NCBI GenBank assembly: GCA_965204215.1
Contig: CBDBDZ010000012.1
Location: 6,981 to 70,980, forward strand
Source of the DNA: CBDBDZ01 sp965204215
GTDB taxonomy: Bacteria; Pseudomonadota; Gammaproteobacteria; Pseudomonadales; GM7GCV1
Direction: 5' to 3'
DNA length: 64,000 bases
Part shown: one piece after another, positions 1-9,421 of the stretch
Position numbering within the stretch: the first letter of the stretch is position 1
Layout of the letters: each line of letters begins with the position of its first letter
Notes under the pieces: model-generated
Told to the model about the DNA's origin: nothing
Database searches by the model: none
Seen by the model: the letters and a program-made list of their open reading frames with translations, nothing else
Program-made: the position numbers and the translations under genes

Positions 1-911
1 AACATAAATACAAAATCTACTGTATGCAGTTGTTCAATACCTTGATAGCATTTATTGCTTAATCCTTTAAAATGTTCTCGAATGGACTGTACATGCTGCT
101 TTAATGATTGTGCTTTAATAGCTGGATCATCGCTATTGTAATAGTTTTCATAATGTAATAGCGAAACCTTGGAATCAATAATCAGTGTTTTATTTTCTGG
201 TAAATGCACAATAACATCAGGCTGTATACGCTTGTTACTTTCATTTTGAAAAGAGGTTTGACTACTGTACTCTACATCTTTAACCAGACCTGACTCTTCC
301 AATAATCGCTCTAATAACATTTCACCCCAGTTGCCTTGCAGTTTGTTGTCGCCTTTTAAGGCTTTACTTAAATTTAAAGCATCGCTACTCATTTTATCAG
401 TTTTTTGTTGCAACTGTTCAATGTAGGTTTTAAGTTGGGTTCTGTCTGTAATGTCTTTATGATGAACATCGTCAATACGTTTGCGAAACTGCTCCAGTTG
501 TTCTTTTAACGGTTTAAGAGAACCTTCAAGAGTTTGCTTGCTTTGTTGTTGAAATTGTTGTTGGCGCGCTTCGAAAATACGATTAGCCAAATTTTCAAAT
601 TGTACTTGCATCTGCCCTATTTGTTGTTGAAGCTGTTGCTTTTGTTCTTGAATATGGGTTTGCTGGGTTTCGATGCGTTGTTTTTCCAAGTCTAGCTGGC
701 GCTGTAAATCACTGTTATTCAATACCAGTTGCTGTTGACTTTTCTGATGATTTAATTCAAGTTGCTGTTGTTTTTGCAGATATAACTGTTCTTGTTCACT
801 TAGCTGGCGTTGAGTGCGAATTTTGAGTAATAACCAGGTTATTAATGTTGCAAGTATTGTTCCAGCAACAAAAGCTATAGCTATGTCAATTGCATTATTG
901 TTAAATAGCAT
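1..911 (-). CDS. rmuC: DNA recombination protein RmuC, N-terminal part (runs off window start)
   Basis: Translating the minus strand from ATG at 911 gives one open frame to base 1, so the C-terminus lies outside the window. An N-terminal membrane segment (residues about 8-28) is followed by a long Gln/Glu-rich coiled coil (about 35-170). The start of the RmuC nuclease-like domain then follows, with GNWGEMLLERLLEESGL and PDVIVHLPENKTLIIDSK. RmuC proteins are inner-membrane-anchored, predicted nuclease-fold proteins that limit rearrangements between inverted repeats in E. coli. Here the gene is last in a minus-strand run below aceF, after a 153-bp gap. Family assignment is firm from the motifs; the nuclease role is known only from the family. 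Confidence 0.9.
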   Translation of the reverse strand, partial: MLFNNNAIDIAIAFVAGTILATLITWLLLKIRTQRQLSEQEQLYLQKQQQLELNHQKSQQQLVLNNSDLQRQLDLEKQRIETQQTHIQEQKQQLQQQIGQMQVQFENLANRIFEARQQQFQQQSKQTLEGSLKPLKEQLEQFRKRIDDVHHKDITDRTQLKTYIEQLQQKTDKMSSDALNLSKALKGDNKLQGNWGEMLLERLLEESGLVKDVEYSSQTSFQNESNKRIQPDVIVHLPENKTLIIDSKVSLLHYENYYNSDDPAIKAQSLKQHVQSIREHFKGLSNKCYQGIEQLHTVDFVFM

Positions 912-999
912 TTGATTCTTTTAAATTTAGTACCAGATTAAATAAAGACATTACAGCAAAAAGCCTGAACAGATACCGCGCTTCAGATTGGGACAGCTT

Positions 1000-1019
1000 A
1001 AACCCAGATTATGCATTAC
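1000..1019 (+). repeat. Solo terminal-repeat copy of the MITE-like family
   Basis: About 20 bp reading TTAAACCCAGATTATGCATT matches the terminal inverted repeat of the element at 30106-30283 and the left end of the copy at 26313. It lies alone between rmuC and aceF with no recognisable element interior. It may be a decayed or solo end. Confidence 0.5.
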
Positions 1020-1064
1020 TGACGTATGTCACTAACAAAATATGGCATTTAATTAAGGTTTCCA

Positions 1065-2690
1065 TTAGCGGGGAAAGTAATTGGTGTCAGTTAAGATTTC
1101 AACATATTCGGTAAAGAACTTTCCTGCATCAGCACCGTTGATAACCTTGTGATCATAAGATAGTGACAATGGCAGCATGGTGCGAGGTATAAATTGCTTG
1201 CCATCCCATCTAGGCATAATTTGGCTCTTCGATACACCTAGTATACCTACTTCCGGAGAATTGACAATCGGAGTGAAGCCAGTGCCTCCTATAGCACCTA
1301 AACTGGAAATAGTGAAGCAGCCCCCTTGCATTTCTTTAAGTTGCAATTTGCCATCACGCGCTTTTACAGATAAGTCAACAATTTCTTTGGCTATTGTCCA
1401 AATTGACTTTTGATTAACATCGCGTATTACTGGTACAACCAAACCCGCCGAAGTTGCTACAGCCATACCAATATTTACATAATGACGCTGTACAAGCTGT
1501 TCACCGTTGGAGTGAAGCGCTATATTAAACTTAGGGTTTTTCTGCAGAGCAATAGCCGCCGCTTTAACCAGGAATGCCACTGGTGTTACTTTAATACCTT
1601 TATCTTGCATAATTGGTTTTAGACCAGCGCGATAATTTTCCAAATCGGTGATATCGGCATTATCGAATTGCGTAACATGGGGTACGTTCAGCCAGCTTCT
1701 AAGCATATTCGCTGCGGTTACCTTGTGAATTTTGCTCATTGACTGCAACGTCACTTCACCAAACTTTGAATAATCGACCTCTGGTGCAGGCGGTATGCCG
1801 CTGCTATTTCCCTGTTCTTTTACTTCGGGGTTTTGAATACGCTTTTTTACCCAGGTTTGTAAGTCTTCCTGCAAAACTCGCTGTCTTGGACCAGTACCTG
1901 CAACTTGCGATAGATCCACCCCTAATTTTCTGGCTAACTGCCTTACTGACGGACCTGCATGGACATCAGCATGAGAAACATTGGTAGTAGAAACATGTGG
2001 TTGAGCATCTGATACTTGCTGTTTGCTCTCTGTGCTTTTATCAGCAACGGTATTTGAGCTTTCTTCTCGAGACGCTACATTAACAGTAGGTGTTGCTGGC
2101 TTTTGCGATTGTGCAGCGCTTTGTATTTTAAGGGTAGCCAATGCACCTCCTGTTTGAATGGTATCGCCTACGGCTATGGCAAGTGAGGTAATTTCCCCAC
2201 TAGTCTCTGAGGGCATTTCTACCGATGCTTTATCGGTTTCGATAACTGCCAGAGTATCGCCCTCTTCTACCTTATCACCAACCGCAACATTTAGTTCAAT
2301 AACCTGGGCATTGTCTGTACCTAAATCGGGAATGGTTAATGCAATTTCCTGTGTTTCATTAATTTGAGCAATAGCCTCAGACTTCGATTCTTTTGTCGTT
2401 TTTTCTTCTGCTGTTTGGAGTTCAATAACGGCTGAATCGCTCTCAACATCAATTTCGGTATCATCTTCTACCAAACTTATATAAGCAAGGCCTTCATTGA
2501 CTTTATCACCAACCTTGATATGAATAGCTCCAATAACACCTTGTTCAGGTGCAGGCACTTCCATTGATGCTTTATCGGTTTCCAGTATCAATAACTCTTG
2601 GTCTTGCTTAATGCTATCACCAATGTTGACTAAAATTTCAATAACTTCGGCTTCATCGCTACCAAAATCGGGAATTAAAATATCACGCAT
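1065..2690 (-). CDS. aceF: Pyruvate dehydrogenase complex E2, dihydrolipoyl acetyltransferase
   Basis: E2 core of the pyruvate dehydrogenase complex; it transfers acetyl from lipoyl-lysine to CoA. There are two lipoyl domains with ETDKA motifs (lipoyl-lysines near K40 and K154), separated by acidic and Ala/Pro-type linkers. A peripheral-subunit binding domain follows (about 247-283, GPSVRQLARKLGV), then the acetyltransferase domain with the catalytic DHKVINGADAG motif near residue 514. I start at ATG 2690 (MRDILIPDFG), not at the upstream in-frame codon at 2735: the lipoyl domain begins exactly here and a GAGG lies 12 bp upstream. The length is 541 residues, so one lipoyl domain fewer than E. 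coli AceF. It is 16 bp downstream of aceE and certainly co-transcribed. No lpd is adjacent. Confidence 0.96.
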   Translation of the reverse strand: MRDILIPDFGSDEAEVIEILVNIGDSIKQDQELLILETDKASMEVPAPEQGVIGAIHIKVGDKVNEGLAYISLVEDDTEIDVESDSAVIELQTAEEKTTKESKSEAIAQINETQEIALTIPDLGTDNAQVIELNVAVGDKVEEGDTLAVIETDKASVEMPSETSGEITSLAIAVGDTIQTGGALATLKIQSAAQSQKPATPTVNVASREESSNTVADKSTESKQQVSDAQPHVSTTNVSHADVHAGPSVRQLARKLGVDLSQVAGTGPRQRVLQEDLQTWVKKRIQNPEVKEQGNSSGIPPAPEVDYSKFGEVTLQSMSKIHKVTAANMLRSWLNVPHVTQFDNADITDLENYRAGLKPIMQDKGIKVTPVAFLVKAAAIALQKNPKFNIALHSNGEQLVQRHYVNIGMAVATSAGLVVPVIRDVNQKSIWTIAKEIVDLSVKARDGKLQLKEMQGGCFTISSLGAIGGTGFTPIVNSPEVGILGVSKSQIMPRWDGKQFIPRTMLPLSLSYDHKVINGADAGKFFTEYVEILTDTNYFPR

Positions 2691-2706
2691 CGTTTTTATA
2701 CCTCGA

Positions 2707-5373
2707 TTATTTAAGTAGCGGGTTAACGCTATCAATATCTATTTGGTACCTGACAAGCGCTTTACTCACCACACTTTGATCAATATCACCATTATCAGCC
2801 AAGGACTTTAAAGTAGCCACTACGATATACTGGCTGCTAACTTCAAAGTGATTGCGTAGATTAATGCGAGTGTCACTGCGTCCAAAGCCATCGGTACCTA
2901 AAACTTTATAGGGCTGGCTGATATAAGGGCGCAATCGCTCGGAAAAGCTTTTTATATAGTCTGTCGCCATAACAATTGGGCCTTTTTGTTTATCAAGTTG
3001 TTGTGTGATGTAGGCCTGTTGTGGCTTTTTTTCAGGGTGCAACATATTCCAACGCTCAACTTCTTCACCATTGCGCGCCAACTCATTAACGCTGGTTATA
3101 CTCCAGACGTTAGCCCCAACGCTCCAGTCTTTTGCTAATAAATCTCGCGCTGTGCGCACTTCGTTTAAAATAGCGCCTGAGCCTAATAATTGTGCTTGAT
3201 ACTTTTTCCTGGGTGCTGCTTTATCTAACAGGTACATACCCTGGATGATACCTTCGGTAGAATTTTCAGGTTGCGCTGGGTGTACATAGTTTTCATTCAT
3301 GGCTGTGAGATAATAAAAACAACGCTCGCCATCAGCGTACATGCGTTTGATACCATCTTGAATAATGACGGCCAACTCATAGCTATAGGTTGGGTCGTAA
3401 CTGCGGCAATTGGGAATGGTACCTGCCATAACCAAACCGTGACCATCTTGGTGCTGTAACCCTTCACCGTTTAATGTTGTACGACCTGCCGTTGCTCCAA
3501 TCAAAAAACCTTTGGCCTGACTGTCGCCTGCAGCCCAAGCTAAATCGCCAATGCGCTGAAAACCAAACATGGAGTAGTATATGTAAAAAGGAATCATCGG
3601 GTATAGGCTATGGCTGTATGAAGTTGCAACAGCCAGCCAGGCTGAAAATGCCCCTGCTTCGTTGATGCCTTCTTCTAAAATTTGCCCATCTTCCGACTCT
3701 TTATAGTACATAATTTTCCCTGAATCGTGTGGAATGTATTTTTGACCAGCTGAAGAGTAGATGCCCAGTTGCCTAAACATGCCTTCCATGCCAAAGGTGC
3801 GAGCTTCATCGGGTACGATGGGGACTATCTGCTTGCCAATATTTTTGTCTTTGACCAACGTCGAAAGAATACGTACAAATGCCATGGTTGATGATACTGC
3901 TCGCTCGCTACTGCCTTTTAATTGATTGGCAAAAACATCAAGTTTTGGTACTTCCAGTTTTTCTTTGTTTTCTGGGCGCACTGGCAGGTAGCCTTTTAAT
4001 TGCTTACGTTGGCGGTGTAAATATTGCATTTCCGGTGTGTCTTCGGCTGGGCGATAAAATGGTAAATTTGGCAGTTCTTCATCACTAATGGGTATATTAA
4101 AGCGATCACGGAAATACTTAAGTCCTTCCAAATCTAATTTTTTCACAGAATGTGCTTCATTGGCTGATTCTGCCGCATCGCCCATACCATAGCCTTTAAC
4201 GGTTTTTGCCAAAATAACGGTTGGTCTGCCTTTAGTATTTACCGCACTGTGATAAGCTGCATAAACTTTGTGAGTGTCGTGACCTCCACGGTTCAAAGCT
4301 TCGACTTCTTCATCGCTTAAATGCTCTACCAGTTTGAGCAAATCGGGATGTTGACCAAATAAATGTTCACGAGTATAGGCTCCGCCATTATTTTTAAAAT
4401 TCTGGAAATCACCATCGCAGGTTTTCTCTAGGGTTTTAAGTAACAACCCTTCTTTATCATTTTCAAACAGTGGGTCCCATTTGCGTCCCCAAACCACTTT
4501 GATGACATTCCATCCCGCACCTCTGAATACTCCTTCAAGATCTTGAATAATTTTGCCATTCCCACGTACTGGTCCATCCAGGCGCTGTAAATTACAGTTA
4601 ATGACAAAAATTAAATTATCTAACTTTTCACGCCCAGCAAGTGAGATAGCCCCTAGTGATTCGGGTTCATCACATTCACCATCACCTAAAAATGCCCAAA
4701 TTTTACGCTCACTATTGTCAACTAAATTGCGCTTGGTTTGATATTTTAAAACGTGTGATAGATATATTGCCTGTAGCGGCCCCAATCCCATAGACACAGT
4801 CGGAAATTGCCAATAATCTGGCATTAGCCAGGGGTGTGGGTAAGATGGCAGTCCTTGCCGGCCGACTTCACGACGAAAATTTAAAAGTTGTTCTTCACTA
4901 ATTCGTCCCTCCACAAAAGAGCGTGCATAAATACCTGGTGCTGAATGCCCTTGGTAAAGTACCAAATCACCTAAATTTCCATTTTCATAACCCCTGAAAA
5001 AATGATTAAAACCTACTTCATACAGTGTGGCTGCTGATGAATAAGACGCTATATGACCACCTAGACTATCGTCTTCAAGGTTGGTACGCATTACCATTGC
5101 CAGAGCATTCCAGCGAATCATTGAGCGTATTCGACGCTCAATAAAAATGTCGCCTGGTAGTGGTTGCTGTTGACTAACCGGAATGGTATTGCAATAAGGA
5201 GAGGTAACAGTATGAGGCAAATCTACACCGTATTGCTGGTTGGCATAGCGCGCCAACTCACGAATCAAATAAGTGGCGCGCTCGCCACCTTCATTTTTTA
5301 TAACAGAACGAATGGATTCAAGCCATTCACGAGTTTCAACAAGATCGGTGTCGTGTTCCACAATATATCTCAA
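2707..5373 (-). CDS. aceE: Pyruvate dehydrogenase E1 component, homodimeric type
   Basis: Thiamine-diphosphate enzyme that decarboxylates pyruvate and reductively acetylates the lipoyl group of AceF. It is 888 residues, the usual size of the single-chain gammaproteobacterial E1. The N-terminus carries DTDLVETREWLESI, and the ThDP/Mg motif runs from GDGECDEPES to the NCN of FVINCNLQRLDG. The transketolase-like central and C-terminal domains are complete. The frame opens at TTG 5373; a GTG at 5361 is an equally plausible start, and neither has a strong ribosome binding site. It leads an aceE-aceF operon with no pdhR-type regulator alongside. A permease gene lies 12 bp upstream on the same strand, so read-through from it is possible. 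Confidence 0.96.
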   Translation of the reverse strand: MRYIVEHDTDLVETREWLESIRSVIKNEGGERATYLIRELARYANQQYGVDLPHTVTSPYCNTIPVSQQQPLPGDIFIERRIRSMIRWNALAMVMRTNLEDDSLGGHIASYSSAATLYEVGFNHFFRGYENGNLGDLVLYQGHSAPGIYARSFVEGRISEEQLLNFRREVGRQGLPSYPHPWLMPDYWQFPTVSMGLGPLQAIYLSHVLKYQTKRNLVDNSERKIWAFLGDGECDEPESLGAISLAGREKLDNLIFVINCNLQRLDGPVRGNGKIIQDLEGVFRGAGWNVIKVVWGRKWDPLFENDKEGLLLKTLEKTCDGDFQNFKNNGGAYTREHLFGQHPDLLKLVEHLSDEEVEALNRGGHDTHKVYAAYHSAVNTKGRPTVILAKTVKGYGMGDAAESANEAHSVKKLDLEGLKYFRDRFNIPISDEELPNLPFYRPAEDTPEMQYLHRQRKQLKGYLPVRPENKEKLEVPKLDVFANQLKGSSERAVSSTMAFVRILSTLVKDKNIGKQIVPIVPDEARTFGMEGMFRQLGIYSSAGQKYIPHDSGKIMYYKESEDGQILEEGINEAGAFSAWLAVATSYSHSLYPMIPFYIYYSMFGFQRIGDLAWAAGDSQAKGFLIGATAGRTTLNGEGLQHQDGHGLVMAGTIPNCRSYDPTYSYELAVIIQDGIKRMYADGERCFYYLTAMNENYVHPAQPENSTEGIIQGMYLLDKAAPRKKYQAQLLGSGAILNEVRTARDLLAKDWSVGANVWSITSVNELARNGEEVERWNMLHPEKKPQQAYITQQLDKQKGPIVMATDYIKSFSERLRPYISQPYKVLGTDGFGRSDTRINLRNHFEVSSQYIVVATLKSLADNGDIDQSVVSKALVRYQIDIDSVNPLLK

Positions 5374-5385
5374 TAAATGCTAATT

Positions 5386-6444
5386 TTAGGTTCGCGCAGT
5401 TTCAACTGCCCACGATTTAATAATGGCGTTGGTGAGAGAAGCTAAAGGAATGGCAAAAAACACACCCCAAAAACCCCACAAACCACCAAAAATAATCACT
5501 GCCAGAATTATGATTAAAGGACTCAAACTAACGGCTTCAGAAAAAACAATAGGCACTAATAAATTGCCGTCTAAAATTTGAATGGTTAGATAGGCAATCA
5601 ATAAATACAGCGTATTTAAAGACCAGCCCCATTGTAAAAATGCTACCATTGCTACTGGTATGGTCACACTAAAGGCTCCAACATAAGGTACTAAAACAGA
5701 CAACCCAACGACCATAGCCAGCAAAAGCGCGTAATGTAGCCCAAAGGCAGAAAATACAATATAAGAAACCACAGCAACTATGATAATTTCTATGGCTTTA
5801 CCGCGAATGTAATTGGCAATTTGTATATCCATTTCATTAAAAACGCTTTGCAACATACCGCCTTTTGAATGCACCCAACCTTGCGTTTTAGACACGATAG
5901 CAGGCCAATCACTCATTATAAAATAAGTTAATACAGGCACCAGTATTACATAAATAAGTACCATAATAATATCGGGCAGCTGGGCAAGAACATAGGCTAT
6001 TAGTACCTCACCAATTTGCAGTAATTCAGATTGTAAATACAATGCAAATTTATTGGCAACATCTGCCGTTATATAGTCTGGAAAATGTTGCTCCAGGCTC
6101 TGTATCATGGTTTGCATATTAATGGCAATGGAACTCCAGTTGTGCACTAATGACGTTAACTGTTGCCAGACGGTCGGCAACAAATAAAAACATAGCAGTA
6201 GAAGAATGCCCACTAAAACCAGTAAAGCAATTATTACCGCTATGTTACGCCTAACTTTAATCAACTCTAATTTGCGTACAACTGACTGCAACAAAAAAGC
6301 CAACACAAAACTAAGAATAAAAGGTGATAACAATCGACCCAGTAAGTTGAAGAAAATACTTAGTCCGATTAACAACCCCAGCAATAATAATACTTGTTCA
6401 TTGCCAAAGTATTGATTTAACCATTTTTTAAGTTGTAAATACAT
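5386..6444 (-). CDS. AI-2E family (PerM/UPF0118) membrane transporter
   Basis: A 352-residue integral membrane protein of the AI-2E/PerM family. About eight hydrophobic segments can be read: paired helices near 15-60, one near 65-90, and a cluster from 150 to 340. The typical amphipathic stretch lies between the third and fourth helices. The C-terminal hydrophobic pattern (ILDGNLLVPIVFSEAVSLSPL) is a family hallmark. Family members include exporters of small solutes and Na+/H+ antiporters, so the substrate cannot be inferred. It lies 12 bp upstream of aceE and 29 bp downstream of the Nudix gene on the same strand. A housekeeping transport role is likely. Confidence 0.85.
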   Translation of the reverse strand: MYLQLKKWLNQYFGNEQVLLLLGLLIGLSIFFNLLGRLLSPFILSFVLAFLLQSVVRKLELIKVRRNIAVIIALLVLVGILLLLCFYLLPTVWQQLTSLVHNWSSIAINMQTMIQSLEQHFPDYITADVANKFALYLQSELLQIGEVLIAYVLAQLPDIIMVLIYVILVPVLTYFIMSDWPAIVSKTQGWVHSKGGMLQSVFNEMDIQIANYIRGKAIEIIIVAVVSYIVFSAFGLHYALLLAMVVGLSVLVPYVGAFSVTIPVAMVAFLQWGWSLNTLYLLIAYLTIQILDGNLLVPIVFSEAVSLSPLIIILAVIIFGGLWGFWGVFFAIPLASLTNAIIKSWAVETART

Positions 6445-6473
6445 TATTTTTCTGAGACTAATCTTAAGTCAGT

Positions 6474-7001
6474 TTATTCAATAATTAATTGGTGAATATC
6501 TGGTTTTTTTTCATTTTTTGTTTTTACATAATAGCTCAAAGACTTTTTGATAACATGAAAGGCCATGTCATCCCATGGAATATCACTAATGTGAAACAAG
6601 TCCACATCAGTAGACTCGGCAGTTGCGCCATAGTGGATGCTCTTCATTTTGCCAATATATATAAAATAAACCTGATTGACACGAGGGATATTGTATACAC
6701 CATGTAATCTGACAATATCCACATTGGCCTGAGATTCCTCCATTGTTTCTCTGGCTGCGCCTTGCATTGTAGTTTCATCGTTTTCCATAAAGCCACCAGG
6801 TATGGTCCAATAGCCTTTGCGTGGCTCAATATTTCGCTTGCATAACAGAATTTTATCGCCTTCCACTACAATACAACCAGTAATAATTAATGGGTTTTTG
6901 TAGAAAACTGTATGACAACTGCTACATACGTCGCGTTCTAAATGATCCCCATCGGGAATAATACGTTTAATAGGTGCTGCACAGTGCGAGCAATACTTCA
7001 T
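6474..7001 (-). CDS. Nudix hydrolase with N-terminal zinc ribbon
   Basis: A 175-residue protein. Cys4-x2-Cys7 and Cys26-x2-Cys29 form a rubredoxin-like zinc ribbon. A Nudix domain follows, whose box is GGFMENDETTMQGAARETMEES (residues about 70-91), containing the G-x5-E-x7-RE-x-x-EE metal-binding pattern. The layout resembles NudC/NADH pyrophosphatase-type or ADP-ribose-type Nudix enzymes, but the SQPWPFPxS-type motif of true NudC is absent. The substrate is therefore a nucleoside diphosphate derivative of unknown kind. The ATG starts one base after the stop of the upstream aldehyde dehydrogenase gene, so the two are translationally coupled and may act on related redox cofactors. Confidence 0.88.
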   Translation of the reverse strand: MKYCSHCAAPIKRIIPDGDHLERDVCSSCHTVFYKNPLIITGCIVVEGDKILLCKRNIEPRKGYWTIPGGFMENDETTMQGAARETMEESQANVDIVRLHGVYNIPRVNQVYFIYIGKMKSIHYGATAESTDVDLFHISDIPWDDMAFHVIKKSLSYYVKTKNEKKPDIHQLIIE

Positions 7002-7002
7002 A

Positions 7003-8454
7003 TTACTGTTTTAACTTGACCAATAGATTATAGACCTTGTCAGCAAACTTATTATAGGGAGGTGCTAAATATTTCATTGTGGTAAAAGGTGCCTGATAAA
7101 ACACAGGGCGCAGTTTTGAACAGGAAATAAAACCTTCATAACCGTGATAATGCCCCATACCACTTGCCCCTACTCCGCCAAAGGGAATATCGTGTTGAGC
7201 AACGTGATAAAGTGCATCATTAACGGTAACACCGCCAGACATAATTCTATCAATGTAATGATTTGCCAATTTCCTGTTATTAGTAAAGGGATATAGTGCG
7301 AGAGGCCGGTCTCTGTCATTTACATAGTCGATCACTTCTTGTGGTTCTTTATAAGTCAGCACCATAAGCAGTGGTCCAAAGGACTCTCGGTGACGGATTG
7401 TCATTTCCTCTGTAGTGTTTAGTATAAGGTGCATGGGAAACTTGCGTAGCACTTGATTCACTTCCTGTTCAGGATTGAGCTTAATCACTGTTGCTCCTTT
7501 GCTTTGAGCATCTTCAACCGTGTCAATCAAGCGCTGGAGTGATAGCTGGTCAATAATAGAAGTGTAATCTTTACTGTTAATATCCGGGCAATGTCTGGAA
7601 ACATAGGCTTTGGCTGCTTCAACAAAGTTATCGACTTGAGTTTCATGCACAAACACATAGTCGACGTTGGTACATATTTGACCTGCATTAAATTGCTTGA
7701 CAAACATAATGCGCTCTACGGCTTTTTGCATATTGTATTTCGGGTCAATAATCGCTGGAGCCTTGCCTCCTAATTCTAAAATGACAGGTGTTAAATTTTT
7801 AGCTGCCGATGCCATCACTTTGCGCCCTGTAGCACCTGAGCCGGTAAAGATTAATAAATCAAAAGGGATTTGCGAAAATTGCACACCAATATCCCCCGTC
7901 TCTTCAAAAAATTGCAGTTTTTCAGGAGGAAAATAATCACTTACAATTTTTATTAACAAACGGCTTAAGCTCGTTGAATTTTCAGACATTTTTACCATTG
8001 CCCTATTCCCTGCAGCAAAGACTGCGGCTAATTGTGAAAAACTTAAGTTAATTGGAAAGTTCCAAGGGATAATAAGTCCTACAACCCCAAGCGGTTGAGG
8101 AATAACACGATTTTTGCCCCCCATAAACATACTGACGTCAACATGACGCTTTTGGACTCGCATCCATTGTCTCAGGTTAGAGATAATACTATTAATTCCA
8201 TCGGTTACTGAAATAATCTCGGCAAATAAAGATTCATGCATTGAGCGGTTGCCATAGTCTTTGTTAATGGCTTCAACGATGGAATTGCGATGGTCGTTAA
8301 TAATCTTTTTCAGTTGTAGTAAATCTTTTTTGCGTTGGTTGTAGTCTGCTGTGGATTCTTGCAAATAACTATGGCGTTGTATATTAAAGACATCGGTTAA
8401 TTGCTGATCGATGCTTCCTGCATTTTCAATAAAATTTTTAGCTGGATTACTCAT
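7003..8454 (-). CDS. Coniferyl-aldehyde-dehydrogenase-like NAD(P)-dependent aldehyde dehydrogenase
   Basis: A 483-residue class 3-type aldehyde dehydrogenase. Visible are the NAD-binding PWNFPINLS region, GSGATGRKVM, the general base in TPVILELGGKAP, and the catalytic Cys in NAGQICTNVDYV. The C-terminal extension (KFADKVYNLLVKL) resembles the membrane-proximal tail of coniferyl and fatty aldehyde dehydrogenases. It oxidises an aliphatic or aromatic aldehyde to the acid. It leads the minus-strand run. A 52-bp divergent spacer separates it from a plus-strand Nudix gene. It could supply the missing aldehyde step of the haloalkane/alcohol route encoded at 20074-26314, but that is inference. Confidence 0.9.
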   Translation of the reverse strand: MSNPAKNFIENAGSIDQQLTDVFNIQRHSYLQESTADYNQRKKDLLQLKKIINDHRNSIVEAINKDYGNRSMHESLFAEIISVTDGINSIISNLRQWMRVQKRHVDVSMFMGGKNRVIPQPLGVVGLIIPWNFPINLSFSQLAAVFAAGNRAMVKMSENSTSLSRLLIKIVSDYFPPEKLQFFEETGDIGVQFSQIPFDLLIFTGSGATGRKVMASAAKNLTPVILELGGKAPAIIDPKYNMQKAVERIMFVKQFNAGQICTNVDYVFVHETQVDNFVEAAKAYVSRHCPDINSKDYTSIIDQLSLQRLIDTVEDAQSKGATVIKLNPEQEVNQVLRKFPMHLILNTTEEMTIRHRESFGPLLMVLTYKEPQEVIDYVNDRDRPLALYPFTNNRKLANHYIDRIMSGGVTVNDALYHVAQHDIPFGGVGASGMGHYHGYEGFISCSKLRPVFYQAPFTTMKYLAPPYNKFADKVYNLLVKLKQ

Positions 8455-8506
8455 AAGAATCTCAAATGAAAATGATTAATAACTTTGGATAAGGTACTAT
8501 ATACGA

Positions 8507-9172
8507 ATGCAGCGCAATTCCCAAATTAATTCCCAACAAATAGATAGCAAAATCCGTACATTTATTGCCAGGTGCCAAGACGTTAAATTGACAGAGTATA
8601 AAAACCATCCTGACAACCGCTATTCCCTAAGTGCTAATCGTTGCCAATTCAGCCAAAGTGACGCAGGTGTTATGGTACTATTACAACAGCAACCACAATG
8701 GCAGTTTGTGCTGACACAAAAAGCCCAACATTTAAACAAACATGCCGGGCAAGTGGCTTTTCCTGGCGGGAAATTCGACAGCAGTGATTTACATATTCTC
8801 AATACCGCTTATAGAGAAACTTTTGAGGAAATTGGAATAGATGCAAATTTAATTCAGCCTTTTTATTCCGTTAAACCGATTATGTCGCGCTACAACGTCA
8901 AGGTTCACTCTTTTTTAGCATTGCTGGATAAGAATGCGGTTTATAAGCCTGATATGAAAGAAGTTAGCCACACTTTTACTGTGCCTATCAAATATTTAGT
9001 GCAAACACCGCTTCAACATAAAATTGTAGAACATAATTTGGAAGCTCCTGCATGGGAAGTCGGCAACTTTATGATATGGGGCTTTACCGCTGGTGTTATC
9101 AATCATCTTTTACACATTATTTTTGGTGTGAAAAACAGCTCTGCATTTGATTTTCGATTTATAAAAAATTAA
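8507..9172 (+). CDS. CoA-pyrophosphatase-type Nudix hydrolase (NudL/YeaB-like)
   Basis: A 221-residue Nudix protein. It has the CoA-pyrophosphatase UPF0035 signature just before the Nudix box (LNKHAGQVAFPGGKFDS), followed by AYRETFEEIGID. Relatives cleave CoA and acyl-CoA derivatives to 4'-phosphopantetheine and 3',5'-ADP. The 52-bp intergenic spacer on its left is shared with the divergent aldehyde dehydrogenase gene. A short DUF1289 gene follows 39 bp downstream. The substrate is inferred from family motifs only. Confidence 0.9.
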   Translation: MQRNSQINSQQIDSKIRTFIARCQDVKLTEYKNHPDNRYSLSANRCQFSQSDAGVMVLLQQQPQWQFVLTQKAQHLNKHAGQVAFPGGKFDSSDLHILNTAYRETFEEIGIDANLIQPFYSVKPIMSRYNVKVHSFLALLDKNAVYKPDMKEVSHTFTVPIKYLVQTPLQHKIVEHNLEAPAWEVGNFMIWGFTAGVINHLLHIIFGVKNSSAFDFRFIKN

Positions 9173-9211
9173 CCTATCGCGTTTTTTAATAACTGCAATT
9201 TAACGGCAAAC

Positions 9212-9421
9212 ATGTCAAACCTCAATAATGCTGCTCAGCATTCCAATCTTGCACAATCACCTTGTGTATCTATTTGTCTGTTAGATGATAATGACATATG
9301 TAAAGGCTGCTTTCGCAGCGCAAAAGAAATCACTTATTGGGGTACTTATGATGAGCCGACAAAAATTGCAGTCAATCGATTAGCCCGGCAACGCGCTTCT
9401 CAATCGAGCTATAAGTTATGA
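9212..9421 (+). CDS. DUF1289 small cysteine-rich protein
   Basis: A 69-residue protein with the DUF1289 core SPCVSICLLDDNDICKGC followed by FRSAKEITYWGTY. Its four regularly spaced cysteines suggest a metal or Fe-S site. The function of the family is not established. Its ATGA overlaps the start of ispB by 4 bp, so the two are translationally coupled. Confidence 0.9.
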   Translation: MSNLNNAAQHSNLAQSPCVSICLLDDNDICKGCFRSAKEITYWGTYDEPTKIAVNRLARQRASQSSYKL